Source of the DNA: an uncultured Blautia sp.
Lineage (GTDB): Bacteria; Bacillota; Clostridia; Lachnospirales; Lachnospiraceae
Assembly (NCBI GenBank): GCA_900553515.1
Contig: USDN01000006.1
Location: forward strand, 5,531-69,530
DNA: 64,000 nucleotides
Direction: 5' to 3'
The position numbers were made by a program, and so were the translations under genes. The stretch's first letter is position 1. Each line of letters begins with the position of its first letter. This document shows, in pieces, positions 34,143-43,036 of this stretch. Under the pieces are notes generated by a model. That model ran no database searches. It was not told the origin of the DNA and was given only the letters and a program-made list of their open reading frames with translations.

Positions 34143-35321
34143 TCAGCATTTCGTAAAGTACATGGAAATACCCTGTCCACCTCCGATGCACATGCTGATC
34201 ATGGCATCTTTTTTGTCTGTTCTCATTAACTCATAAAGAACCTTTACAGCGAGGACACAGCCGGTTGCTCCAATTGGATGACCGATAGAGATTCCTCCGC
34301 CGTAAATATTAACTTTGTCTTTGTCAAGTCCAAGATCCCGTCTGACAGCATATGCCTGACTTGCGAACGCTTCGTTGATCTCGAACATATCGATGTCCTG
34401 AAGATTTAATCCCAGTTTTTTCGCCAGCTTTTCACTGGAGAACTTAGGAGAATACCCCATAAGCTCCGCATCAAATCCTGCTACAGCAAAATCTACGATT
34501 TTAAGCTTGGGAGTAACTCCAAGTTCCCGGGCTTTTTCGGCAGACATGATCACAACAGCAGCGGCACCGTCATTCAGGCTGGAAGAGTTTCCGGCAGTAA
34601 CTGTTCCTCCTTTTACAAAACAGGGGCGAAGTTTGGCAAGTTTTTCGAGAGTCTGTCCTTCTCTTGGACCTTCATCTGTATCGAACACAGTTACATTGCC
34701 TTTGCGATCCTTCAGTTCAACAGGGAGAATTTCATCTTTGAACTTACCGTCTTTGATCGCTGCCACTGCACGCTGATGGCTTTCCAGAGCGAACTGGTCC
34801 TGCTCTTCTCTGGAAACATTATATTTTGTTGCTACATTTTCTGCTGTGACACCGTTGTGATTTCCATCCAATGGCCAGGTCAGAATATCAATGACTCCAT
34901 CCTCGAATGTTTTGTGTCCCATACGGGCTCCCCAACGTGCGTCTTTCACATAATATGGAAGCTGGGAAATATTTTCCGCGCCTCCCGCAACAACCACATC
35001 TGCCTGTCCGGTCTGAATTTCCATAACTGCGTCAGCAATAGACTGCAGAGAAGATCCGCACTGTCTGTTTACAGAATATGCAGTCGTTTCTTTGGGAAGA
35101 CCGGCTTTCAAGCTGATCGCTCTTGCGACAAAACCGTTTTCAGCAATCTGACCAACCTGACCGATGATAACTTCATCTACATCTGATGGTTTAATGCCTG
35201 CACGGTTTACAGCTTCTTTTACTACCATTGCACCCATATCAATTGCGGAAACAGATTTCAGGCTTCCGCCGTAGCTTCCTACAGGAAGCCTTACGCCGCT
35301 TACGATTACAACATCTTTCAT
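34143..35321 (-). CDS. Acetyl-CoA C-acetyltransferase (thiolase)
   Basis: A 392-residue thiolase that cleaves or forms acetoacetyl-CoA-type 3-ketoacyl-CoA. The three active-site regions are intact: nucleophilic Cys in SVNRQCGSSLQS (about residue 88), His in GGGISIGHPIGATG (about 349) and the second Cys in MCIGGGQG (about 379). It is the last gene of a four-gene minus-strand operon (acyl-CoA ligase, CoA-transferase, SDR, thiolase), which points to use in breakdown of a hydroxy or keto acid rather than in butyrate synthesis. AGGAGG-like sequence precedes the start, 33 bases after the SDR stop. Confidence 0.9.
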   Translation of the reverse strand: MKDVVIVSGVRLPVGSYGGSLKSVSAIDMGAMVVKEAVNRAGIKPSDVDEVIIGQVGQIAENGFVARAISLKAGLPKETTAYSVNRQCGSSLQSIADAVMEIQTGQADVVVAGGAENISQLPYYVKDARWGARMGHKTFEDGVIDILTWPLDGNHNGVTAENVATKYNVSREEQDQFALESHQRAVAAIKDGKFKDEILPVELKDRKGNVTVFDTDEGPREGQTLEKLAKLRPCFVKGGTVTAGNSSSLNDGAAAVVIMSAEKARELGVTPKLKIVDFAVAGFDAELMGYSPKFSSEKLAKKLGLNLQDIDMFEINEAFASQAYAVRRDLGLDKDKVNIYGGGISIGHPIGATGCVLAVKVLYELMRTDKKDAMISMCIGGGQGISMYFTKC

Positions 35322-35354
35322 TTTTATTCCTCCAATTTAAAATATAATATAATA

Positions 35355-36098
35355 TTAAACAATCATTCCGCCGCCTACATTGATGACCTCAGAGGTAATG
35401 TAAGCTGCTTCGTCAGAAGCCAGAAAAGCTACCATATTTCCGACATCAGACGGTTTACCTGCGTATCCCATGGGGATTCTCTGCATCATGCTGTCCCATG
35501 CGGCGCCGTCATTAACGGTTTTTAATTTCAGTGTCATATCTGTCTCAATAAATCCTGGGCAGATAACGTTACAGGTGATTCCTTTTCTTGCGCTTTCTCT
35601 TGCAGCAGTTTTAGTAAGTCCTACTACGCCTGCTTTGGCAGCTGCGTAATTGGCCTGTCCGATATTGCCGAGCCAGCTTCCGGAAGAAATATTGATGATA
35701 CGGCCGCTGCCTTTGGTACGCATGTATTTCAGAGCTTCCTGGGTTCCGTAGAAAACGCCGGTCAGATCCACATCAATGACAAGCTGCCAGTTTTCAACAG
35801 GCATTTTATGGAGCATTCCGTCACGGTTGATACCTGCGTTGTTTACCATGATATCAAGGGTTCCGTAGGTATCAATGGCATATTTTACGAGAGCCTGCAC
35901 TTCTTCCTGTTTGGAAACATTTACAGCAAATGCAGAGGCGGTGCCGCCAAGGGCTTCGATTTCTGCGACAGTATCATCCGCTGCCGCCATATCTGCAATG
36001 ATGACCTTTGCTCCTTCTTCTGCCAGTTTCATGGCAATACCTTTTCCAAGACCGCGTCCTGAACCTGTTACAATTGCTACTTTGTCTTTTAATCTCAT
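35355..36098 (-). CDS. Short-chain dehydrogenase (FabG / 3-hydroxyacyl-CoA dehydrogenase-like)
   Basis: A 247-residue NAD(P)-dependent oxidoreductase with the SDR motifs TGSGRGLGKG (cofactor), NNAGINRD, and the Ser-Tyr-Lys triad (INISSGSW, YAAAKAG). Its sequence is close to FabG and acetoacetyl-CoA reductases. Lying between a CoA-transferase and a thiolase, it probably oxidises a 3-hydroxyacyl (-CoA) intermediate to the 3-keto form that the thiolase cleaves. AGGAGG precedes the start. Confidence 0.85.
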   Translation of the reverse strand: MRLKDKVAIVTGSGRGLGKGIAMKLAEEGAKVIIADMAAADDTVAEIEALGGTASAFAVNVSKQEEVQALVKYAIDTYGTLDIMVNNAGINRDGMLHKMPVENWQLVIDVDLTGVFYGTQEALKYMRTKGSGRIINISSGSWLGNIGQANYAAAKAGVVGLTKTAARESARKGITCNVICPGFIETDMTLKLKTVNDGAAWDSMMQRIPMGYAGKPSDVGNMVAFLASDEAAYITSEVINVGGGMIV

Positions 36099-36133
36099 AA
36101 TGTTCCTCCTTAAAATGGTTTTATATTAATTTT

Positions 36134-37717
36134 TTAATGTGTGCGGATCAGATCTTTTAATCCATATGGAATGGATTCACTGAAAATTGCCGGGTTCATT
36201 TCTTTCAGATTTTCGCTGATAATCGGCTTAAATTCCATAAGGTCGAGGATCTGTGTCTGAAGGTCGATTCCCGGAGCAATTTCGGTAAGTACAAGTCCCT
36301 CGGGACGAAGTTCAAAAACAGCTCTTTCTGTTACATAGTGCATTTTCTGGTGTTTGCTGCGTGCGATTTTTCCGTTATAGGAAATCTGCTGCACTTTTTT
36401 TACAAATTTAATCAGGCTTCCTTCCTGGTCGATATGGAGCTTACCGCCTTCAAAAGAGCATTTCAGCCCTTTTCCTGTAAAGGATGAGCAGAAAACAACA
36501 TGTTTGGCGTTTGTTGTTATATCAATGAAACCTCCGGCTCCGGTAGGGTTGGGACCTAATTTGGTAGCGTTGACATTTCCTTCCGGATCAATCTCTCCGG
36601 CACCCATATAGGTAACATCTACGCCGGCTCCGTTATAATAATCAAACTGGTCGTCATGTCTGAGAAGCGCGAAATTATTTTTGGCAATACCAAAATCCAC
36701 ACCGCCAAGAGGGATTCCTCCATATATGCCTGATTCTACAGTGACCGTTACATCATCGCTGACCCCTTCCTCTGAAATAATAGGGCCTACCACATCGTTT
36801 GGAATGCCGGTTCCAACGTTAAGAACGTCGTCTACATGGAGTTCCATCAATGCACGGCGCCCGATTACCTTACGCAGGTTCATTTCCAGGATGTCTGAAT
36901 TGGAAACAGGAACCTTGATGTCGCCGCAGTATGCGGGATCAAAAGCAAAACTGTGAGTCTGGCGGTGGTCTTCTTCCGGATTGGGACACATGACGACTGC
37001 ATCAATAAAAATACCCGGTACAGTGACACGTTTACAGTGAAGAGATCCGGCTTTTACTTTGTATTTTGCCTGGGCAATGACTTTTCCGCCGAACTTTTTA
37101 CATGCCATTACCGCAGAAAAAACTTCCAGCTGCATGGCTTCCTCATCTGTTGTGAGATTTCCCATTTCATCCACATAAGTTCCACGAATAATACAGTAAT
37201 CGAGAGGAATTGGTTTATAGCGCATATATTCTTCTCCGTCAATAGAGACGATGTCTACAATATCAGGAGCTTTTTTGGTGATATCATTCATTTTTCCACC
37301 GTCAATACGGGGATCAATAAAGGTTCCCAGTCCTACTTTGGTGATCTTTCCGGGTTCACCGCCTGCCATACTTCTGTACAGCTGTGCAAACTGTCCCTGA
37401 GGAATGTTATATGCCAGTATTTTGTTTTCTGCGATCAGCTTCATCATACGGGGCTGAAGTCCCCAGTGGCCGCCTATGATCCGGTGGAGCATCCCTTCGT
37501 GGGCAAAATGCTGGATTCCTCTGTCCCGGTCACTTTGGCCGCAGGAGTGAACCAGAGTGAGATGATTGGGACTTCCGGTTTCCAGAAAGCGTTTTTCAAT
37601 GGCTTTCAGAACAGTCTCTGCTGCAGAAACAAGAGTCATGCCGATCGTTGCAACAGTGCTGCAGCTTTTGATCATGGCTGCGGCTTCCTCTCCTGTCATA
37701 AATTTAGGTTTTTTCAT
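36134..37717 (-). CDS. Acyl-CoA:acetate/3-ketoacid CoA-transferase (YdiF/Pct family)
   Basis: A 527-residue single-chain family I CoA-transferase in which alpha and beta halves are fused. The first half starts MTGEEAAAMIKSCSTVATIGM; the second half has the catalytic Glu in VTVESGIYGG (about residue 330). GTGIPNDV and GGFIDIT are further family patterns. It moves CoA from acyl-CoA to a free acid without ATP. Relatives include propionate CoA-transferase and YdiF. Here it probably activates an imported acid or recycles CoA from a product. AGGAGG lies six bases before the start. Confidence 0.88.
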   Translation of the reverse strand: MKKPKFMTGEEAAAMIKSCSTVATIGMTLVSAAETVLKAIEKRFLETGSPNHLTLVHSCGQSDRDRGIQHFAHEGMLHRIIGGHWGLQPRMMKLIAENKILAYNIPQGQFAQLYRSMAGGEPGKITKVGLGTFIDPRIDGGKMNDITKKAPDIVDIVSIDGEEYMRYKPIPLDYCIIRGTYVDEMGNLTTDEEAMQLEVFSAVMACKKFGGKVIAQAKYKVKAGSLHCKRVTVPGIFIDAVVMCPNPEEDHRQTHSFAFDPAYCGDIKVPVSNSDILEMNLRKVIGRRALMELHVDDVLNVGTGIPNDVVGPIISEEGVSDDVTVTVESGIYGGIPLGGVDFGIAKNNFALLRHDDQFDYYNGAGVDVTYMGAGEIDPEGNVNATKLGPNPTGAGGFIDITTNAKHVVFCSSFTGKGLKCSFEGGKLHIDQEGSLIKFVKKVQQISYNGKIARSKHQKMHYVTERAVFELRPEGLVLTEIAPGIDLQTQILDLMEFKPIISENLKEMNPAIFSESIPYGLKDLIRTH

Positions 37718-37737
37718 AGTATCCTCCTGTATAAAAA

Positions 37738-39342
37738 TTATTTTTCCGAAAAAAGGCTTCGGAGCTTTTTCTTATCAATCTTGCCGTTGGGAGTCAGCGG
37801 AAGCTCTTCTGAAATCAGTATCTTTGCAGGTATTTTGTATTTTGCGATTCGTTTATGCAGAAGATTCTGAATGGAACATTCATTTAAATCACAGCCCGGC
37901 TCCAGTACGACCATAGCAGCGGCAACTTCTCCATATACGGGATCAGGAATACCTACAACAGCAGCCTCCCGGATTCCTTTTATTTTATAAAGCTCATTTT
38001 CTACATCGAAGCTGCAGATTTTTTCGCCGCCTCTGTTAATCATGTCTTTTTTTCTGTCCACAACATAAAGGTAGCCCTCCATGTTGAAATATCCCAGATC
38101 TCCGGTAGCCAGCCAGCCATTTTGAAGCGCGGCGGACTCCTTTTTGTAATAGGAGCTTAAAACAACATTACCGGAAATCCATATTTCTCCAATTTCCATG
38201 TCCTTCACAGGATTTCCAAAATCATCTTTGATTTCAAAGCAGGTACCTGGTATGGGAAGTCCGGAGGAACCGATGTACGGACTTGTGCTGGCGTCGCCCG
38301 GAAAAACAGCAGCCGGAGAAGTCGTTTCGGTAAGCCCGTATACGGTGTGAAAAGCACTGTGTGGAAGCCAGTCGTGGATGGCTTTCATTTTTTCCGCCGG
38401 CATGTTACTGCTTCCACATGCAAATTTTTTCAGGGTAGGAAGTTCCGGAAAAGCCTCCTTTTCTTCAAGAAGCATAGAAAAAACAGTCGGCGAGGCATGA
38501 AGAAATGTAACTCCGTTGTCTTTTATGCACTGAAGAACTCTTCTGGCATTGAACATTTTATGCAGATATAAAGTGCCGCCGCAGTAGATAAACAGTCCGA
38601 GAAGAGCAACCATACCGGTTATGTGATAAATTGGTATCGGAATCACGGAAATATCTTCACTGGTAATGGATAAAAGCTTTTGATAAACAGCTACGGCGTT
38701 CATAATATTATAGTTTTTGATCACAACGCCTTTACTCTGAGAGGTGGTGCCAGAGGTGAACATAATGATGGCATCATCCTCAAAGTCGTTTCTTTCAGTA
38801 AAGCAGGGAATGCCGGATGTCCTGTATTTGTACAGACCATATCCCTCCCGGCTGTCTGTACAGAGGAGCCTTCTGATTCCCTGCGTTTCAAATCTGTCAA
38901 ACCAGTGATAAAAGTCCTGATCACAGATGATGCACTGGACGTCTGCCTTTTTAATAAGAGAAGCAACTTCACTTTCTTTATATTTGCTGGGCAGAGGAAC
39001 TGTGACTGCTCCCAGCTTTAAAAGTGAAAAAAAGGAAACACAGAATTCCAGACAGTTGTACATCATAAGCGCAACATGACTGCCTTTTTCTATATGCAGT
39101 TCATGATGAAGGTAATCTGCAAACACATCTACTTTATGTAACAGATCTGAATAAGTACATATATTGTTAAAATTATCTATGAGAGCCGGCTTGTCCGGAA
39201 AGTTTCCTGCAGTTATCTGTAAAGCTTCATAAAGACTGACAGGAAGACCGGGACAGGAAAAAATGGTTTTGCCGGAAGACAAAGTTATCTCTGTAATTTC
39301 ATATGGAATGATATTTTTCCATAGTTTGGTTCCCGAATACAT
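37738..39342 (-). CDS. Acyl-CoA ligase (class I adenylate-forming enzyme)
   Basis: A 534-residue AMP-binding enzyme that makes an acyl-CoA from a carboxylic acid, ATP and CoA. It has the P-loop-like motif MFTSGTTSQSKGVV, the A5 motif VYGLTETTSPA, the A7/A8 region WLATGDLGYFNMEGYLYVVDRKKDMI and the catalytic Lys near the end in LTPNGKIDKKKL. The substrate is not evident; its general layout resembles CaiC and medium-chain ligases. The ATG at 39342 is chosen over a longer form because AAAGGAGGT lies directly upstream. It is the first gene of the minus-strand operon, with its promoter at 39382-39410 and a LacI-type palindrome at 39357-39370. Confidence 0.87.
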   Translation of the reverse strand: MYSGTKLWKNIIPYEITEITLSSGKTIFSCPGLPVSLYEALQITAGNFPDKPALIDNFNNICTYSDLLHKVDVFADYLHHELHIEKGSHVALMMYNCLEFCVSFFSLLKLGAVTVPLPSKYKESEVASLIKKADVQCIICDQDFYHWFDRFETQGIRRLLCTDSREGYGLYKYRTSGIPCFTERNDFEDDAIIMFTSGTTSQSKGVVIKNYNIMNAVAVYQKLLSITSEDISVIPIPIYHITGMVALLGLFIYCGGTLYLHKMFNARRVLQCIKDNGVTFLHASPTVFSMLLEEKEAFPELPTLKKFACGSSNMPAEKMKAIHDWLPHSAFHTVYGLTETTSPAAVFPGDASTSPYIGSSGLPIPGTCFEIKDDFGNPVKDMEIGEIWISGNVVLSSYYKKESAALQNGWLATGDLGYFNMEGYLYVVDRKKDMINRGGEKICSFDVENELYKIKGIREAAVVGIPDPVYGEVAAAMVVLEPGCDLNECSIQNLLHKRIAKYKIPAKILISEELPLTPNGKIDKKKLRSLFSEK

Positions 39343-39356
39343 AAAGACCTCCTTTA

Positions 39357-39370
39357 AGAAAACGGTTTCG
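39357..39370. promoter_or_regulatory. LacI-type operator 1 of the acid-catabolism locus
   Basis: AGAAAACGGTTTCG, a near-palindrome centred on CG. It lies just downstream of the minus-strand -10 box. Two sister sites lie at 39530-39544 and 39573-39586. Confidence 0.6.
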
Positions 39371-39381
39371 TTACAATTTCT

Positions 39382-39410
39382 ATAATATTGCAAAGAACAG
39401 CGCAAGTCAA
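39382..39410 (-). promoter_or_regulatory. Promoter of the minus-strand catabolic operon
   Basis: Read on the minus strand: TTGACT (39410-39405), 17 bases, TATTAT (39387-39382). It is followed by LacI-type operator 1 and the start at 39342. Confidence 0.75.
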
Positions 39411-39485
39411 TCTGTAGAAATGCACGAAAATTATTGTAAAAGTTAGTATAAATTGACAAAATAGACATGTAAACGAAAATGATGC

Positions 39486-39514
39486 TTGATTTTTATAGAT
39501 GGAACGAATATAAT
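39486..39514 (+). promoter_or_regulatory. Promoter of the SDR-Liv operon
   Basis: TTGATT (39486-39491), 17 bases, TATAAT (39509-39514). Operator 2 starts 16 bases after the -10 box. An additional cre-like sequence (TGTAAACGAAAAT) lies about 20 bases upstream of the -35. Confidence 0.78.
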
Positions 39515-39529
39515 CGGGGTAACAGCAGG

Positions 39530-39544
39530 AGAAAACGATTTCTT
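39530..39544. promoter_or_regulatory. LacI-type operator 2
   Basis: AGAAAACGATTTCTT, a near-perfect palindrome around CG, just after the plus-strand promoter. It is the best match of the three sites. Confidence 0.65.
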
Positions 39545-39572
39545 GATTTGGAAGAAAAAACAAATTAGCAAA

Positions 39573-39586
39573 AGAAAACGTTGTCT
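39573..39586. promoter_or_regulatory. LacI-type operator 3
   Basis: AGAAAACGTTGTCT, 43 bases after operator 2. The three sites, facing both promoters, would allow one LacI protein (probably that encoded at 45248) to control both operons. Confidence 0.55.
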
Positions 39587-39625
39587 GGTGAAAAGAACAG
39601 GAAAAGGGAGGGTGAAGCAAAACAA

Positions 39626-40384
39626 ATGAAGCTTGATTTAAGCGGAAAACGGGCAATTGTAACCGGCGGCGGAAGAGGGCTGTGCAGATGTATCGCCGAA
39701 GCGCTGCATGATTCCGGGGCAGAGGTCGTGTTGGTTGGAAGCTCTGAGGCTACGAAAAAATCCGCTGAAGAAATGCAGGCTGCGGGTCCTGCGGTTTATG
39801 CAGTTACCGGAAATCTGGGGGAAAAGGACGAAATAGCCGGAATATTTACACAATGTATGAAATTACTTGGGGGAAGGGTAGATATTCTGGTAAATGGAGC
39901 CGGCACACAGTTTCGCTGTGACGCGGTTGATTTTCCGGCTGATGAATGGGAAAGAATACTGGCGCTGAATCTCGGCGCAGTGTTTTATCTGTCGCAGATG
40001 GCGGGGAAGGAGATGATCCGGAACGGATATGGAAAGATCATCAATATAGCTTCTATGACATCTTTTTTTGGAAGCAGCCGTATTCCGGCATATGTGGCTT
40101 CCAAGGCAGGAGTTGCACAGCTGACAAAAGCGCTGTCAAATGAATGGGCGGCTTATGGGGTAAACGTAAACGCCATTGCACCGGGATATATGGAAACAAG
40201 GCTGACCGGGGATATCAAAGAAAAAAATCCGGAACAGTATAAAGAAATCACATCCAGAATCCCAATGGGAAGATGGGGAACAGGAGATGATCTGAAAGGT
40301 CTGGCTGTATTTCTTGCCTCTGATGCTTCGGCTTATATATCAGGCGCCGTGATTCCGGTGGACGGAGGTTATTTGGGAAAATAA
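39626..40384 (+). CDS. Short-chain dehydrogenase (gluconate 5-dehydrogenase-like)
   Basis: A 252-residue NAD(P)-dependent SDR with VTGGGRGLCR (cofactor), NGAGTQFR, IASMTSFFG and the catalytic YVASKAG. The C-terminus VIPVDGGYLGK is typical of the KduD/gluconate 5-dehydrogenase branch, so the substrate could be a hydroxy acid rather than a simple acyl thioester. It leads the plus-strand operon whose other five genes encode a Liv-type importer, which suggests it acts on the imported compound first. The start at 39626 is chosen from the beginning of homology (MKLDLSGKRAIVTG), with a GGGAGGGTGAAG ribosome region upstream. Confidence 0.82.
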   Translation: MKLDLSGKRAIVTGGGRGLCRCIAEALHDSGAEVVLVGSSEATKKSAEEMQAAGPAVYAVTGNLGEKDEIAGIFTQCMKLLGGRVDILVNGAGTQFRCDAVDFPADEWERILALNLGAVFYLSQMAGKEMIRNGYGKIINIASMTSFFGSSRIPAYVASKAGVAQLTKALSNEWAAYGVNVNAIAPGYMETRLTGDIKEKNPEQYKEITSRIPMGRWGTGDDLKGLAVFLASDASAYISGAVIPVDGGYLGK

Positions 40385-40410
40385 GAAATACTTAAGGAGG
40401 GAAATGCATA

Positions 40411-41286
40411 ATGAATACTGAGATTTTGATACAGGCGATTATCAACGGCATTATGGTCGGCGGAATCTATGCAATGATTGGTATGAGCCTTAATATGATT
40501 TTCGGCGTTATGAAAATCGTAAACTTTTGTCAGGGTGAGCTTTTAATGGTAAGTATGTATATTACCTATCTGTTTTATTCTGAACTTGGAATGGAACCTT
40601 TTGTGGCGATTCCGCTGGTTGCAGTGATTATGTTTGGTGTTGGAGCATTGATTCAGTCCACAATGATTACACGCTCTATTAAAGAAGACGGAGACCAGAA
40701 CGTACTGTTTCTGACCTGCTGTCTGGGAATTTTTCTTTCCAATACGGCGCTTCTTCTGTTTAAGTCAGATTACCGTACGGCTGAAAGCGTTTTCTCTAAT
40801 AAAGTTGTTTCTCTTGGAAGCATGAATATCAGCGTACCCAAGCTTCTGGGATTTGTAGCTCTCTGTGTAACTACCGTACTGATTTTCCTTATGCTGTATT
40901 ATACAAAAATCGGCAAGCAGATCCGCGCTACCTCACAGAATGCAATCGGAGCGCAGGTTACCGGAATCAGAACCAGAGTGGTTTATGCGTGTACTTACGG
41001 TCTGGGCGCAGCGATTGCAGGTATTGCAGGCGCCTGCCTGATGTCCTACTATTATGTGTATCCGGCAGTGGGCAATATTTATGGTACCCGTTCTTTCATT
41101 GTTGTTACCATGGGCGGACTTGGCAGTGTTGTCGGAGCGTTCTTTGGAGGAATTGGTCTGGGAGTTATGGAAACTGTCGGATCAGTTGTGGTAGGAGCTG
41201 CATTTAAAGATACATTAGTATTTATTGTATTTATTTTGATTTTGGTAATAAAAGAAAACCTTAATATCAGAAGGAGAAAGGGGTAA
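40411..41286 (+). CDS. livH: Branched-chain-amino-acid-type ABC permease, LivH-like
   Basis: A 291-residue membrane protein with about eight spans. Family motifs are GGIYAMIGMSLNMIFGVMKIVNFCQGELLM at the start and a late MGGLGSVVGAFFGG. It forms the channel with the LivM-like protein that follows after five bases. LivH/LivM systems also carry urea, amides, aromatic acids and dicarboxylates; the neighbouring acyl-CoA enzymes favour an organic acid over an amino acid. AAGGAGG precedes the start. Confidence 0.9.
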   Translation: MNTEILIQAIINGIMVGGIYAMIGMSLNMIFGVMKIVNFCQGELLMVSMYITYLFYSELGMEPFVAIPLVAVIMFGVGALIQSTMITRSIKEDGDQNVLFLTCCLGIFLSNTALLLFKSDYRTAESVFSNKVVSLGSMNISVPKLLGFVALCVTTVLIFLMLYYTKIGKQIRATSQNAIGAQVTGIRTRVVYACTYGLGAAIAGIAGACLMSYYYVYPAVGNIYGTRSFIVVTMGGLGSVVGAFFGGIGLGVMETVGSVVVGAAFKDTLVFIVFILILVIKENLNIRRRKG

Positions 41287-41291
41287 GTAAA

Positions 41292-42302
41292 ATGAGAAAA
41301 AAGTTTGGGATTCGGCAGATACTGCTGCTGGTTTTAGTTCTTATATGCCTGATAGTACCGACTTTTGTTAAAACGCCATATATGCTGGGTATTTTTGTTA
41401 CCACATTTTATATTGGATGCGGAACTCTGGCCTGGAGTGTACTCGGAAGCCTTACCGGAGAAATTTCTCTTGGACATGCAGGGTTTATGGGGCTTGGCGC
41501 ATATATCGGAGCGCTTCTTATGAACAATAAGCATATTTCTCCCTGGGTGGGGATGCTGATTGCTTTTGTTGTAGTCGGATTACTTGCTGCCTGTCTTCTT
41601 GCGCCGTGTTTTGTACTTTCGGGACCATATTTTACACTGGTAACGATCGCTTTTGCAGAGGCGTTCAGAAACCTGTTCACTAACTGGGACTATGCAGGAA
41701 AAGGCCAGGGAATTCTGGTTCCCCTGAAAGAGCAGGGCATGTACAGTATGAGATGGATTTCCAAAGTACCGTACTACTATATAGCCCTGATCATGCTGAT
41801 CGTATTTTATGTGATCCTCAGAAAGATTGACAGATCCAAACTGGGGTATGCGTTAAAAACAATCCGAGAAGATGAAGAAACTGCAAATGCAGTAGGAATC
41901 AATCCGTTTAAGTATAAATTTATCGCAACCTTTATCAGCGCGGGGCTGATCGCTGTTGTCGGTGTATTTTATGCAAACTACATTGGTTACATCAATCCGG
42001 ATATCATGAAGCAGTCACAGGCTCTGAATTATGTGATGCCGGCGATTATCGGTGGTATCGGCAGTATAACAGGTCCTCTTCTGGGCGCAGTTATCCTTAC
42101 GCCGCTGTCAGAGTTTCTCAGTGCAACGCTTTCTCATATTGCAGGAGGATTGAATCTGGTTGTTTATGCAGTGATCGTAATCGCAGTCATCCTGTTCCGC
42201 CCTACAGGTATTATGGGATGGTTTGACCATAGTAAGTTTAAGAAAAAAATGAACGACAGATTTGACGCGATAGATGCAAAACTGTTTGGAAAGAGGGGGT
42301 GA
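41292..42302 (+). CDS. livM: Branched-chain-amino-acid-type ABC permease, LivM-like
   Basis: A 336-residue partner permease with about nine spans. It shows SLGHAGFMGLGAYIGALL, then the cytoplasmic docking loop SKLGYALKTIREDEETANAVGINPFKYK and GGIGSITGPLLGAV. The C-terminus is basic and cytoplasmic. It starts five bases after the LivH-like gene and ends four bases before the LivG-like start, all in one transcript. Confidence 0.9.
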   Translation: MRKKFGIRQILLLVLVLICLIVPTFVKTPYMLGIFVTTFYIGCGTLAWSVLGSLTGEISLGHAGFMGLGAYIGALLMNNKHISPWVGMLIAFVVVGLLAACLLAPCFVLSGPYFTLVTIAFAEAFRNLFTNWDYAGKGQGILVPLKEQGMYSMRWISKVPYYYIALIMLIVFYVILRKIDRSKLGYALKTIREDEETANAVGINPFKYKFIATFISAGLIAVVGVFYANYIGYINPDIMKQSQALNYVMPAIIGGIGSITGPLLGAVILTPLSEFLSATLSHIAGGLNLVVYAVIVIAVILFRPTGIMGWFDHSKFKKKMNDRFDAIDAKLFGKRG

Positions 42303-42306
42303 TCAT

Positions 42307-43035
42307 ATGGCTGAACTTTTGGAGATCAAAAATCTTACAAAAAACTTTCACGGACTGAAGGCGGTCAGCGATGTAAGCTTTACAGTAGAAAAGGGAAGCA
42401 TTACCGGTATGATCGGAAGTAATGGCGCCGGAAAAACAACTGTTTTTAATATGATCAGCGGTGTTCTGACGCCGACAAGCGGATCTATTATCTATCAGGG
42501 AAAAGACATTACCGGAACAAAGGCATGTAAATACACAGGAATGGGGATTGCCAGAACCTTCCAGATCATGAAGCCTCTGAGAAATATGACGGTTCTGGAC
42601 AATGTGGTATCGGGTGCTATTTTTGGAAGAAAACAGCTGAGCGCCGTACAGGCAAGAGATTATGCTGCGGAAATCCTGGAGTTTACCGGATTATATGATA
42701 AGAAAGATCTTTATCCAAAGGATATGGGTACTCCTTATAAAAAACGTCTGGAGGTAGCGAGGGCGCTGGCTACGGATCCGGAGCTGCTGCTTCTGGATGA
42801 GGTTATGGCAGGTCTGAATCCTACAGAGACAGATGAAGCGGTGGAATTGTTCCAGAAGATTAATGACCAGGGAACCACCATACTTCTTATTGAACATATC
42901 ATGCGTGCAGTGGCAAGCCTGTGTCAGAAGGTTGTTGTTATGCATCATGGAGAAAAGATTACAGAGGGAACGCCGGAGCAGGTTATGAACGATCCGTATG
43001 TAATAGAAATTTATCTTGGAAAGGAGGAAGACTGA
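42307..43035 (+). CDS. livG: ABC ATP-binding protein, LivG-like
   Basis: A 242-residue ATPase. Walker A is GSNGAGKTTV, the signature segment is unusual (YKKRLEVARALATDP in place of LSGGQ), Walker B is LLLLDEVMAGLNPTE, and the switch His is in LLIEHIMRAV. LivG proteins commonly have the loose YGxQRRLEIARAL signature, so this is normal. The start at 42307 (MAELLEI) is preceded by AGAGGGGGTG and overlaps nothing; a longer in-frame start inside livM is rejected. Confidence 0.9.
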   Translation: MAELLEIKNLTKNFHGLKAVSDVSFTVEKGSITGMIGSNGAGKTTVFNMISGVLTPTSGSIIYQGKDITGTKACKYTGMGIARTFQIMKPLRNMTVLDNVVSGAIFGRKQLSAVQARDYAAEILEFTGLYDKKDLYPKDMGTPYKKRLEVARALATDPELLLLDEVMAGLNPTETDEAVELFQKINDQGTTILLIEHIMRAVASLCQKVVVMHHGEKITEGTPEQVMNDPYVIEIYLGKEED

Positions 43036-43036
43036 T

